DNA of 64,000 nt from Mucilaginibacter conchicola (GTDB lineage: Bacteria > Bacteroidota > Bacteroidia > Sphingobacteriales > Sphingobacteriaceae). Positions 25,190 to 33,115 of this stretch are shown here, in pieces. The notes under the pieces were generated by a model. That model worked only from the letters and a program-made list of their open reading frames with translations, ran no database searches and had not been told where the DNA came from. Position 1 is the first letter of the stretch, and each line of letters starts with the position of its first letter. The position numbers and the translations under genes were made by a program. The stretch spans positions 1,736,001 through 1,800,000 of the forward strand of contig NZ_QWDC01000001.1 in the NCBI RefSeq assembly GCF_003432115.1, in the 5' to 3' direction.

Positions 25190-26041
25190 CTATTTACGGT
25201 AAGTAGCGCGAAATGACAATGGTGTGATGCCTTCTGCCTTTTTAAATATGCGCGAGAAATAGGTGTGATCATCATAACCCAGTTTATGGGCTATCTCTTT
25301 TACATTTAATTGGCTATAGTACAATAAGCGCTTGGCCTCTAATACGGCTTCGTTTAGTATCCAATAGCTTACAGACAGGCCGGTTATCTTCTTCAGCGAC
25401 TCGTTCAAATAACTTTCAGATACTTTAAGCATCCCCGCATAGGCCGAGGGGCTTTTTACCGAGCAGATATTATCAACCAGCAGCCGTTTAAACTGTTGCA
25501 CAATTTCCATTGGTCTGGACATCTGAACATTCGGGTTCTCCGGACAGGTATAACATCCAGCCATTATACCTATAAAGGATTGCAGCAGCGAATGCACTAC
25601 CGAAAGATTAAAGGGCAACTGGTCATCGTCCAGGTATCGCTGGTATAAAAGGTTAAGCAGTCCGCTACACTGCTTTATCTGCTCATCATTAAGCAAATGT
25701 GGTTGCTGCAGTACCAGGCTACCCTCAAATACCTTACGGCAATCGGGCGGTATCAGCATGGTATCAACCGCTAAGAACCAGCCGCCTGCTTTTTGATAGC
25801 CTACCCCATGATGTACCTGCCCCGGCAAAACATAGTAGAGCATGCCTTTGCTAAAAACCACTTCGGTAAAATCTATCATTAAAGAAGCCGAGCCATCCTC
25901 TACTAGGAAAAAAATATAATGGTCATCCCGATGAGCATCCATCGGCTTATCATCGCCGCCTATGTCGCCTATTTGATAGTGCCACATCTCCAGGCCGGTG
26001 CTGGCCCTTTCTTTAAGCTGATGAACAGGGATATCTTTCAT
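25190..26041 (-). CDS. AraC-family transcriptional regulator
   Basis: 283 aa from the ATG at 26041. N-terminal cupin-like sensor (HYQIGDIGGDDKPMDAHRDDHYIFFLVEDGSASLMIDF) and C-terminal double HTH (SPSAYAGMLKVSESYLNESLKKITGLS..., VKEIAHKLGYDDHTYFSRIFKKAEGITPLSFR, the AraC signature). It lies directly upstream of the siderophore-interacting protein gene on the same strand, so it likely activates that gene. It is preceded by the tiny antitoxin-like ORF (19 bp gap). Confidence 0.88.
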   Translation of the reverse strand: MKDIPVHQLKERASTGLEMWHYQIGDIGGDDKPMDAHRDDHYIFFLVEDGSASLMIDFTEVVFSKGMLYYVLPGQVHHGVGYQKAGGWFLAVDTMLIPPDCRKVFEGSLVLQQPHLLNDEQIKQCSGLLNLLYQRYLDDDQLPFNLSVVHSLLQSFIGIMAGCYTCPENPNVQMSRPMEIVQQFKRLLVDNICSVKSPSAYAGMLKVSESYLNESLKKITGLSVSYWILNEAVLEAKRLLYYSQLNVKEIAHKLGYDDHTYFSRIFKKAEGITPLSFRATYRK

Positions 26042-26060
26042 GGGATACAGGCAAATGTAG

Positions 26061-26201
26061 TTACTTTGCAAGCATATCCTTCACGCTTGTAAATAAAGTT
26101 AACTTACCCTCGTCTGCCTGTGCTAAGGATTCATTAATACCCTCAATCAAATGATCGGGGTAGATAATTTTGTGTTCTTTTATGTCTTCTTCATCTTCCA
26201 T
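26061..26201 (-). CDS. Tiny acidic protein resembling a solitary type II antitoxin
   Basis: 46 aa, read directly from the minus strand: begins MEDEEDIKEHKIIYPDHLIEG and ends SLAQADEGKLTLFTSVKDMLAK, less than half its length of unstructured sequence. The pattern 'P.hL..gi..Sl.qadeGk...f.svk.ml' resembles small antitoxins that precede RelE/ParE toxins in Bacteroidota (recognition from memory, weak). No toxin gene follows: the next gene is AraC, 19 bp downstream. The start is 6 bp after the stop of the upstream AraC gene, so it sits inside an AraC-ORF-AraC string. Confidence 0.6.
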   Translation of the reverse strand: MEDEEDIKEHKIIYPDHLIEGINESLAQADEGKLTLFTSVKDMLAK

Positions 26202-26207
26202 CTTATC

Positions 26208-27125
26208 TTACACCTTCCCCAACCCTGCTTTATAAAAACTTGGGGTAATGCCTTCAATTTTCTTAAACGCGCGGCTAAAGTAATTGAGGTTATTAAAACC
26301 CGCTTTAAAGCAAGCTTCGGAGATGCTGTTGTACGGATTGGTCATCAGTTGCTTGGCCAGTTGGATACGTTCTTTGATGATGTAATCAACCGGCGAAATA
26401 CCCAGTTCATGTTTAAACGCGCGGAAGAAACTCGGTTTGCTCATAAACGCCATCTGGCTCAGCGCATCAATATTCAGTTTCTCGGTAAGGTGCAGTTTGA
26501 TATACTCCAGCACGTATGCAAAACGGCTGCCGGTTGATAGCTCGTGCATGTTATCGCGTACCTCGTGCAGGTTCTGCATCTGCATAATACGGATAAGCAG
26601 TTCTTTCAGTGTAAAGCTTGCCAGTACATCTTTGGTAAGGTCGTCGCCGGTACTGATGCGGATGAGCTTATTGATGAGTTGTGCCAGTTCGTAATTATTA
26701 AAAAAATGGAACTGGTTATAGTTCAATTGCCAATTGTACCTATCGGCTCGAGGGAAATGTTCGTTCAGGTAATCAAGTGTGCTGTTTATCTCCTGTTGAT
26801 TAATGGCCAGTGCCGTACACTGCGATGGCTGGTGCGCGGTAGCCTCGGGGAAATCAATGGTCATGGTGATATTGGGCGGTACTATCACCGTTTCGCCGGG
26901 CAGGTAATCAAAGCCGGGCTTATCAAACAGGTGCATCACCTTTTTGCCGCGCAGCATGCTTGTAATTACCAGATCGCTAAAAGTAAGGGGTACCAGTTCG
27001 CTGCGCTCGTAAGTTTCAAAAACATTCAGCTCGCAATGGTTCATGGTATATGCCCGGCGGTTCTCAACAAGTGTCCGCAGCTCTTTATGGTTAGAAAGTC
27101 CTAAAGGGTTTACCAGGCTATTCAT
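26208..27125 (-). CDS. AraC-family regulator of the aldehyde dehydrogenase operon
   Basis: 305 aa. N-terminal AraC_N/cupin-type sensor (residues ~25-160, with GFDYLPGETVIVPPNITMTIDFPEA) and a C-terminal double HTH (NIDALSQMAFMSKPSFFRAFKHELGISPVDY; SISEACFKAGFNNLNYFSRAFKKIEGITPSFY). It is divergent from the aldehyde dehydrogenase gene; 160 bp separate them and hold two 16-bp direct repeats that could be its binding sites. This AraC/ALDH pairing is common in Bacteroidota and Proteobacteria. Confidence 0.9.
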   Translation of the reverse strand: MNSLVNPLGLSNHKELRTLVENRRAYTMNHCELNVFETYERSELVPLTFSDLVITSMLRGKKVMHLFDKPGFDYLPGETVIVPPNITMTIDFPEATAHQPSQCTALAINQQEINSTLDYLNEHFPRADRYNWQLNYNQFHFFNNYELAQLINKLIRISTGDDLTKDVLASFTLKELLIRIMQMQNLHEVRDNMHELSTGSRFAYVLEYIKLHLTEKLNIDALSQMAFMSKPSFFRAFKHELGISPVDYIIKERIQLAKQLMTNPYNSISEACFKAGFNNLNYFSRAFKKIEGITPSFYKAGLGKV

Positions 27126-27186
27126 TGGCGCTGAATATTTAATACAAATTAGGCATTGTTGCCATCAATAACAACAACCCAAACCG

Positions 27187-27223
27187 ATTGATATTATTGT
27201 GCTACCAATTGATACCATTGTGC
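27187..27223 (+). promoter_or_regulatory. Two 16-bp direct repeats, candidate AraC-regulator sites
   Basis: ATTGATATTATTGTGC (27187-27202) and ATTGATACCATTGTGC (27208-27223) differ in 2 of 16 bases and are offset by 21 bp, two helical turns. They lie between the divergent AraC and ALDH genes, 62 bp upstream of the ALDH ATG. Tandem direct repeats spaced by two turns are the usual AraC-family binding arrangement. Confidence 0.65.
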
Positions 27224-27285
27224 AAATGAGCTTGCGCACCCGCCGTTACCTTAGCATTACCAATTCCAATTAAACCGATCAAAAA

Positions 27286-28788
27286 ATGAGTATCAACAAA
27301 AAACCTTCCTTTAAGGATAAGTACGACAATTTTATTGGCGGCAAGTTTGTTCCGCCGGTTAAGGGCGAGTATTTTGACAACATTTCGCCTGTTGATGGCC
27401 AGGTGTTCACCAAAGCTGCACGCTCTACCAAAGAGGACGTAGAACTTGCTCTTGATGCTGCCCACGTCGCTTTTGAAAGCTGGGGCAAAACATCTGCCGC
27501 TTACCGTGCCGGCCTGCTAAACAAAATAGCCGATACCATCGAAGCTAATTTAGATTACCTGGCCACGGTTGAGGTTATTGATAACGGTAAAGCCATCCGC
27601 GAAACCAAAAACGCCGACCTGCCGCTGGTGATAGATCACTTCCGTTACTTTGCCGGTGTTATCCGTGCCGAAGAAGGCGGCATATCTGAGCATGATGAAT
27701 ACACCGTAAGCATTGTATTGAACGAACCATTGGGCGTTGTAGGCCAGATCATCCCATGGAATTTCCCGCTGCTGATGGCTACCTGGAAAATTGCCCCTGC
27801 CCTTGCCGCCGGTAACTGTTGTGTGGTAAAGCCTGCCGAGCAAACGCCAACATCTATTATGGTGCTGATGGAGCTGATAGGCGATATCCTGCCTGCAGGT
27901 GTGTTGAACATCATCACCGGTTTTGGCCCCGAGGCCGGTAAGCCGCTGGCGTCATCGCCGCGCATTGCCAAAGTATCTTTCACCGGTGAAACCACTACTG
28001 GTCGACTGATCATGCAATACGCATCAGAGAACCTTATACCGGTTACCATGGAGCTGGGTGGTAAATCGCCAAATATCTTCTTTGAATCTGTTGCCGATGC
28101 AGACGATGAGTTTTTTGATAAAGCTATCGAAGGTGCAGTGTTATTCGCTTTAAACCAGGGCGAGGTTTGTACCTGCCCATCGCGCATTTTGATACAGGAG
28201 AGTATTTACGATAAATTTATTGCCCGCGTGATAGAACGCGTTAAAGCCATTAAAATGGGCGACCCGCTTGATGATAGCACCATGATGGGCGCACAGGCAT
28301 CAAACGACCAGTACGAAAAGATTCAATCGTACCTGAAGATAGGCCGTGATGAAGGTGCCGAGGTGTTAGTTGGCGGCGAGGCTAAAAAACTCGATGGCGA
28401 CCAAAGCGGCGGCTACTACATACAACCTACCCTGTTTAAAGGCCATAATAAAATGCGCATTTTTCAGGAAGAGATATTTGGCCCGGTTGCCTGCGTAACC
28501 ACCTTTAAAACGGTTGAAGAAGCCATTGAGATTGCTAACGATACCCTTTACGGTTTAGGTGCCGGTGTGTGGACGCGCGACGCGCACGAAGTTTACCAGG
28601 TACCGCGTGCAATACAGGCCGGTCGTGTTTGGGTGAACAATTATCACGCCTACCCTGCGCATGCTCCATTTGGCGGGTATAAAAAATCGGGCTTTGGCCG
28701 CGAAAACCATAAGATGATGCTGGGCCATTACCGTCAAACAAAAAACATGTTGATCTCTTACAATAAAAACAAACTGGGTTTCTTTTAA
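27286..28788 (+). CDS. NAD(P)-dependent aldehyde dehydrogenase (acetaldehyde/ExaC-type)
   Basis: 500 aa, full length. Rossmann-fold and catalytic motifs: [21 protein letters not shown] (157-177), FTGETTTGR (232-240), E256 in MELGGKSPN as general base, and the nucleophile C295 in NQGEVCTC. Oxidises aldehydes to acids in the cytoplasm. It is followed by a DUF779 gene, the typical companion of acetaldehyde and glycolaldehyde dehydrogenases of the AldA/ExaC/AcoD group, and is divergent from an AraC regulator, which suggests aldehyde- or alcohol-inducible expression. Confidence 0.95.
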   Translation: MSINKKPSFKDKYDNFIGGKFVPPVKGEYFDNISPVDGQVFTKAARSTKEDVELALDAAHVAFESWGKTSAAYRAGLLNKIADTIEANLDYLATVEVIDNGKAIRETKNADLPLVIDHFRYFAGVIRAEEGGISEHDEYTVSIVLNEPLGVVGQIIPWNFPLLMATWKIAPALAAGNCCVVKPAEQTPTSIMVLMELIGDILPAGVLNIITGFGPEAGKPLASSPRIAKVSFTGETTTGRLIMQYASENLIPVTMELGGKSPNIFFESVADADDEFFDKAIEGAVLFALNQGEVCTCPSRILIQESIYDKFIARVIERVKAIKMGDPLDDSTMMGAQASNDQYEKIQSYLKIGRDEGAEVLVGGEAKKLDGDQSGGYYIQPTLFKGHNKMRIFQEEIFGPVACVTTFKTVEEAIEIANDTLYGLGAGVWTRDAHEVYQVPRAIQAGRVWVNNYHAYPAHAPFGGYKKSGFGRENHKMMLGHYRQTKNMLISYNKNKLGFF

Positions 28789-28803
28789 CAGAAGCTTAGT
28801 GAG

Positions 28804-28874
28804 CCACAAAGAGCGCAAAGGTTGAGCCCTTTGTTTAATGTCGAAATAAACAAAGGCCTTTGTGTTCTTTGTGG
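28804..28874. repeat. Nested inverted repeat between ALDH and DUF779 genes
   Basis: Outer arms CCACAAAGAGCGCAAAGG (28804-28821) and CCTTTGTGTTCTTTGTGG (28857-28874) pair at 16 of 18 positions. An inner CCTTTGTTT/AAACAAAGG hairpin lies inside. It is located within an operon, so it may tune the ratio of the two products. Related to the hairpin at 11888-11916. Confidence 0.65.
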
Positions 28875-28881
28875 TTAAAAA

Positions 28882-29265
28882 ATGATCAGCATGACAAAAA
28901 GAGTATTGGTATCTCCCGAAGCATCAGCTTTAATTGCAGAATTAAAGTTGAGGTTTGGTGAGCTGATGTTTCACCAGAGCGGCGGCTGCTGCGATGGCTC
29001 CTCGCCCATGTGTTTTGAAAAGGGTGAGTTTAAGCTCGGCGGTAGCGATGTGAAGCTTGGCGAGATAGACGGCTGCGAATTTTGGATGAGCAAAGACCAG
29101 TTTGAGTACTGGCAGCATACCCAGCTAACGGTTACGATAACCAAAGGCCGCGGTTCCAGTTTCTCCATAGAGATACCCACGGGCTATCGGTTCATGATAG
29201 ACTCGCGGCTGTTTACTGATGATGAATTAAAAGACCTGAAGCCTGTGAGCTTCCTGGAAGAATAA
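28882..29265 (+). CDS. DUF779 domain protein, ALDH companion
   Basis: 127 aa; ATG at 28882 or 28891. The Cys-rich motif GGCCDGSSPMC (residues ~34-44) is the mark of DUF779 and could bind a metal. Function is unknown but it almost always sits next to acetaldehyde dehydrogenase genes, as here. Cytoplasmic. Confidence 0.88.
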   Translation: MISMTKRVLVSPEASALIAELKLRFGELMFHQSGGCCDGSSPMCFEKGEFKLGGSDVKLGEIDGCEFWMSKDQFEYWQHTQLTVTITKGRGSSFSIEIPTGYRFMIDSRLFTDDELKDLKPVSFLEE

Positions 29266-29289
29266 AGTTTTGTGGTTTACAATTTGAGT

Positions 29290-29323
29290 AAAAGCCTCGG
29301 CGCGAAAGTGCCGGGCTTTTTTT
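29290..29323 (+). terminator. Terminator of the ALDH-DUF779 operon
   Basis: Stem AAAAGCCTCGGC / GCCGGGCTTTT with one mismatch, followed by a T-run, 24 bp after the DUF779 stop. Confidence 0.75.
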
Positions 29324-29339
29324 GTTTGCAAATTATGTC

Positions 29340-29419
29340 ATTGCGAGAAGCGACAGCGACGTGGCAATCTCGTCGCGTTTAAATGACCGCGATAAGATTG
29401 CCACGCTATCACTCGCAAT
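29340..29419. repeat. Intergenic inverted repeat (ATTGCGAG family)
   Basis: Outer arms ATTGCGAG (29340-29347) / CTCGCAAT (29412-29419) and perfect inner arms CGTGGCAATCT (29360-29370) / AGATTGCCACG (29395-29405). A dispersed repeat type well known by eye in Bacteroidota genomes. It lies directly before a different repeat element. Confidence 0.7.
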
Positions 29420-29440
29420 TACACCTTCTTATAAAAAACG

Positions 29441-29527
29441 GTCATTTCGAACGAGCTACAGCAAGGAGAAATCTTCTATACCATAAGTGCTGCGCGCAGA
29501 AGATTTCTCTCTGTCGTTCGAAATGAC
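29441..29527. repeat. REP-like inverted repeat element, copy 2
   Basis: Perfect 14-bp terminal inverted repeats GTCATTTCGAACGA (29441-29454 and 29514-29527) enclose an inner GGAGAAATCT/AGATTTCTC pair. Same family as 22811-22911 but in reverse orientation. Confidence 0.75.
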
Positions 29528-29546
29528 ATGGTGGTTTTGACGTTTC

Positions 29547-31469
29547 TTACTCAAACTTCCACCTCACAAAAGCCTCAATAGCTTCGTACTCTGCTAAACC
29601 GAGCTGGTTATACAAACGCGCCGTTTCCTGCGTGCGTTCTTCTGCACGTACCCAGAACTCGCGGGCATCATCGCCGGGGAATACGGGAACATCTTTTTGA
29701 GATTGATGCTTAAATATCGCCATGCGTTTGCGGTAAACTTCTTGCGGCGACAGCGGTACGGCCATTTCTATCTCGTGGATCTCGAACTCGTGCCATGCAC
29801 CGCGGTACAACCATATCCAGCAGTCTTTTGTCCAGCTTTCGCCGAGGTTGCGCAGGCGGGTAAAAGCTTCAAGGATGATCTCGAAACAAACCTTGTGCGT
29901 ACCATGCGGGTCGGCAAAGTCACCGGCGGTGAAGATCTGGTGGGGTTTTATATCGCGCAGCAATTGCATGGTTTGCTGTATATCGTCTTCGTATGACACC
30001 TCTTTTTGAAACTTGCCGCGGTCGTAGAACGGCAGGTCCATAAAGTGGATGCGCTGGTCGGCAAGACCGGCCAAACGCGCACTCGCAATGGCCTCTCCTT
30101 TGCGTATCAAACCTTTAACCGTGCGGATAGGCTCGGTATCGCTTTGGTTGGGTTGCTTGGTCTTCAGAAACTCTACCATGCTCTTGTACAGGTTATCCAG
30201 ATAGGCGGCATCCTGCGACTGCGAGCGGGCAAAGTCCATAGCAAACTCAACGTAGCGCAGCATCTCATCATCCCAAACGGCGGTATTACCCGATGTTTGG
30301 TAGGCCACATGCACTTCATGCCCCTGATCGGCCAGGCGAATGAATGTACCACCCATCGAGATCACATCATCATCAGGATGCGGCGAGAATACAATAGAAC
30401 GTTTCACTTTTGGCTCCGCACGCTCGGGGCGCTGACTGTCATCGGCACCAAACTTACCGCCCGGCCAGCCGGTAATGGTATGCTGTATGTTGTTGAATAT
30501 GCTGATGTTGATATTATAAACCGGCCCAAACTCGGTAGCCAATTGTGCCATACCGTTGTTGTTATAGTCAGATTCGGTGAGTTTAAGGATCGGCTTGTTC
30601 AGCGTTTTGGCTAACCATACCACCGCTTTTTTGATCAGCACATCATCCCAAACACAATCCTTAACCAGCCATGGCAAGTCAAAACGGGTCAGATCGACAG
30701 ATGCAGCCTGATCGATAACAAACTCTACGTTATCTGAAGTTTGCAGGTACGTAGCCGGTACATCAGGCGAGATGTTGCCCTCAACAGCCTTTTTGATGAT
30801 GGATGCTTTTTTACCGCTCCATCCCAACAGGATAATTTCGCGTGCTTTAAATATGGTACCAATACCCATGGTGATAGCCTTTGTAGGCACGTTCTCTTTA
30901 CCACCAAAATCTTTTGAAGCATCGCGGCGGGTTAGGTCATTCAGAGTAACCAACCGCGTGCCCGAGTTTGGCGCCGAGCCCGGTTCATTAAAACCGATGT
31001 GACCGGTACGGCCTATACCCAAAACCTGCACGTCAATACCGCCATAGCTGTTTATCTTTTGCTCATAAGCCAGGCAAAAGGCTGCAATATCCTGCTCGGC
31101 CAATGTACCATCCGGGATGTTCACGTTAGCCATATCAATGTCTACATGGTTAAACAGTTGCTCCTTCATAAAACGCACGTAGCTCTGCTCGGCATCGGGC
31201 TGCATGGGGTAATACTCATCCAGGTTAAAGGTGACCACATTCTTAAAGCTCAGCCCTTCCTCTTTGTGCAACCTTATCAGCTCTTTATAAACCTTTATGG
31301 GCGATACACCTGTAGCCAGGCCTAAAACCGCCTGTTTGCCTTCGGCTTGCTTTTGTTTGATGATGGCGGCAATGCGTTTGGCCACATCAAAACTGGCTTC
31401 GCTGTCGTTATCGTAGATCTTGACCGGTACTTTCTCGTAACGGGTTTCTTCTAATAAATTGAGTAGCAT
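29547..31469 (-). CDS. nagB: Glucosamine-6-phosphate deaminase fused to a PIG-L/LmbE deacetylase-like domain
   Basis: 640 aa from the ATG at 31469 (MLLNLLEETRYEKVPV). An in-frame GTG/ATG-type extension to 31517 adds 16 residues without homology. Residues ~20-280 are NagB: GLATGVSPIKVYKEL, the catalytic NLDEYYPM and GRTGHIGFNEPGS. Residues ~370-640 are PIG-L-like: SIVFSPHPDDDVISMGG (zinc-binding HPDD) and DPHGTHKVCF (third zinc ligand). NagB converts glucosamine-6-P to fructose-6-P and ammonia; the PIG-L part may deacetylate an N-acetylhexosamine or its phosphate, replacing the missing NagA. Known as a fusion in Bacteroidota. It is the last gene of the amino-sugar locus, 251 bp after GH109. 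Confidence 0.93.
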   Translation of the reverse strand: MLLNLLEETRYEKVPVKIYDNDSEASFDVAKRIAAIIKQKQAEGKQAVLGLATGVSPIKVYKELIRLHKEEGLSFKNVVTFNLDEYYPMQPDAEQSYVRFMKEQLFNHVDIDMANVNIPDGTLAEQDIAAFCLAYEQKINSYGGIDVQVLGIGRTGHIGFNEPGSAPNSGTRLVTLNDLTRRDASKDFGGKENVPTKAITMGIGTIFKAREIILLGWSGKKASIIKKAVEGNISPDVPATYLQTSDNVEFVIDQAASVDLTRFDLPWLVKDCVWDDVLIKKAVVWLAKTLNKPILKLTESDYNNNGMAQLATEFGPVYNINISIFNNIQHTITGWPGGKFGADDSQRPERAEPKVKRSIVFSPHPDDDVISMGGTFIRLADQGHEVHVAYQTSGNTAVWDDEMLRYVEFAMDFARSQSQDAAYLDNLYKSMVEFLKTKQPNQSDTEPIRTVKGLIRKGEAIASARLAGLADQRIHFMDLPFYDRGKFQKEVSYEDDIQQTMQLLRDIKPHQIFTAGDFADPHGTHKVCFEIILEAFTRLRNLGESWTKDCWIWLYRGAWHEFEIHEIEMAVPLSPQEVYRKRMAIFKHQSQKDVPVFPGDDAREFWVRAEERTQETARLYNQLGLAEYEAIEAFVRWKFE

Positions 31470-31521
31470 TTTCGTATAAATTATGGGGTTGGTTGGGGCA
31501 TAGTTATCCCATACCACATCA

Positions 31522-31691
31522 AACCCTGCCTCTTGGGGCAGGGTTAGTGTAGTTGGTTATTTTGTTTCGTTGCCGTTGACTTTAGTCAACGGAATATTAA
31601 ATGAAAGACATCCGGCTTTAGCCGAAATACTGCTTTGATTGGGCTGAAGCCTCGAAAGGTATTCTTTTAAACCGTCGGCTAAAGCCGACGG
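31522..31691. repeat. Cluster of four hairpins, GGCTAAAGCC family
   Basis: Perfect stems AACCCTGCC/GGCAGGGTT (31522-31545), CCGTTGACT/AGTCAACGG (31573-31592), CGGC/GCCG (31613-31624) and CCGTCGGCT/AGCCGACGG (31672-31691). The last two are the GGCTTTAGCC-type module also present at 48143-48164. This fills the 251-bp gap between GH109 and nagB and may lower downstream expression. Confidence 0.65.
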
Positions 31692-31720
31692 CAATGATTT
31701 CTCTTCCTCATCAAATAGTT

Positions 31721-33070
31721 TTAGAATCCGCTATCGTCTAAAGCGAAGGTATTTTTGCGCTCTTTCCACTTGCCTTTTGTAAAGTCTGGGAATTCCTGAG
31801 GGGCATTGCCTTCTTTAAGCGATTTTTCTGAAAGCGGGGTGATAACGCTCATGGTTAATGAGTCGTAAACATCAATTGGGGTTTGTTTGCGCTGTTTAAT
31901 AGCTATTACAAAGGCGTTAAACACAAACCAGTCCATACCACCGTGGCCGGCACCTTCTGCCAGATGTTCGTTCTTTTTCCAAAGCGGGTGGTCATATTTT
32001 TCCAGCCATGCATCAGCTTTGTCCCAAACGTCCTCTTTGGCAGATTTTCCTTCGATGTAGATAGAGTTGGCAACATCCATCCAGATACCATCAGTACCCT
32101 GCACGCGGAAACCTAACGAGTATGGGCGTGGCAAGTGCACATCATGACTCAGCATTACGGTCTCGCCGTTTGCACAATTGATCATGGTAGTGGTAACGTC
32201 GCCGTTTTTGAATTTGATCTTAGCGTTCTTGTTGCCCGGTGATACCTGATCGATATAATGATTTAAACCAACCGATTTGCTTGAGAATGATACCAGGTTA
32301 GTGAAACGGTTACCGGCGTTAATATCCAGGTAATGCATTACCGGGCCGGCACCATGCGTTGGGTAAATATCGCCGTCGCGGTCGATATTCCACTGGGTAC
32401 GCCACTGCGATTCGCCCATGGTGTTGGGGCCAAACTCGCCGCCTTTACCGTAAAAGCTTTTACCATCGTTTAACAAAATACCGCGCAGGTCATGCTGGTA
32501 GCCGCCTTCGCAGTGTACCAGTTCGCCAAACAGGTTCTGGCGTACCATATTTAAAACGGCCATTACATCGCGGCGGTAACAAACGTTCTCCAGTGTCATG
32601 TAAGGCACTTTGGTTTCTTCGTGTACTTTAAGAATATCCCAGTGATCCTCAACCGAGATACCTGCAATAACCTCGCAGCCTACATATTTGCCGGCGCGCA
32701 TGGCATCAATCGCCTGCTCTTTGTGAAACTGCCACGGGGTGGCTATAATAACACCATCAATATCTTTACGGGCCAGTAGTTTTTTGTAAGCATCAAGGCC
32801 GCCGGTGTACTCGGTTGGCAGTTTCTTTTTTGCTTTTACAAACTGCTCGCGGCAAAATTTAAGCGAGCTTTCCTGTATGTCGCAAATGGCTACGATCTCT
32901 ACATCATCGCGAAGCAAACCTTCGCTGATGTGGTTACGGCCACGCAGGCCTACGCCAATGTAACCCAGCTTTACCTTATCTGCATTTTTTGCAAATAACA
33001 ACCCCGAGGGCAAAATGGTTAATCCTGCAATTCCTACAGCGGTGTTCTTAACAAATTCTCTGCGATCCAT
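31721..33070 (-). CDS. GH109-like / Gfo-Idh-MocA oxidoreductase (alpha-N-acetylgalactosaminidase candidate)
   Basis: 449 aa from the ATG at 33070, which opens a twin-arginine signal (DRREFVKNTAVGIAGLTILPS); a GTG three codons upstream is less likely. The NAD-binding Rossmann domain is seen in KLGYIGVGLRGRNH and VAICDIQESS. The C-terminal domain has GH109-type stretches (VCYRRDVMAVLNMVRQNLFGELVHCEGGYQHD; HGAGPVMHYLDI). GH109 enzymes cleave alpha-GalNAc with NAD+ as cofactor and are Tat-exported with cofactor bound. Gfo/Idh/MocA relatives have other activities, so the assignment is likely, not sure. It sits 45 bp after the MFS transporter gene. Confidence 0.78.
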   Translation of the reverse strand: MDRREFVKNTAVGIAGLTILPSGLLFAKNADKVKLGYIGVGLRGRNHISEGLLRDDVEIVAICDIQESSLKFCREQFVKAKKKLPTEYTGGLDAYKKLLARKDIDGVIIATPWQFHKEQAIDAMRAGKYVGCEVIAGISVEDHWDILKVHEETKVPYMTLENVCYRRDVMAVLNMVRQNLFGELVHCEGGYQHDLRGILLNDGKSFYGKGGEFGPNTMGESQWRTQWNIDRDGDIYPTHGAGPVMHYLDINAGNRFTNLVSFSSKSVGLNHYIDQVSPGNKNAKIKFKNGDVTTTMINCANGETVMLSHDVHLPRPYSLGFRVQGTDGIWMDVANSIYIEGKSAKEDVWDKADAWLEKYDHPLWKKNEHLAEGAGHGGMDWFVFNAFVIAIKQRKQTPIDVYDSLTMSVITPLSEKSLKEGNAPQEFPDFTKGKWKERKNTFALDDSGF

Positions 33071-33115
33071 AATTTTCACGTTTATTGATTGTTGATTTTA
33101 TAATTGTTCTTATTG

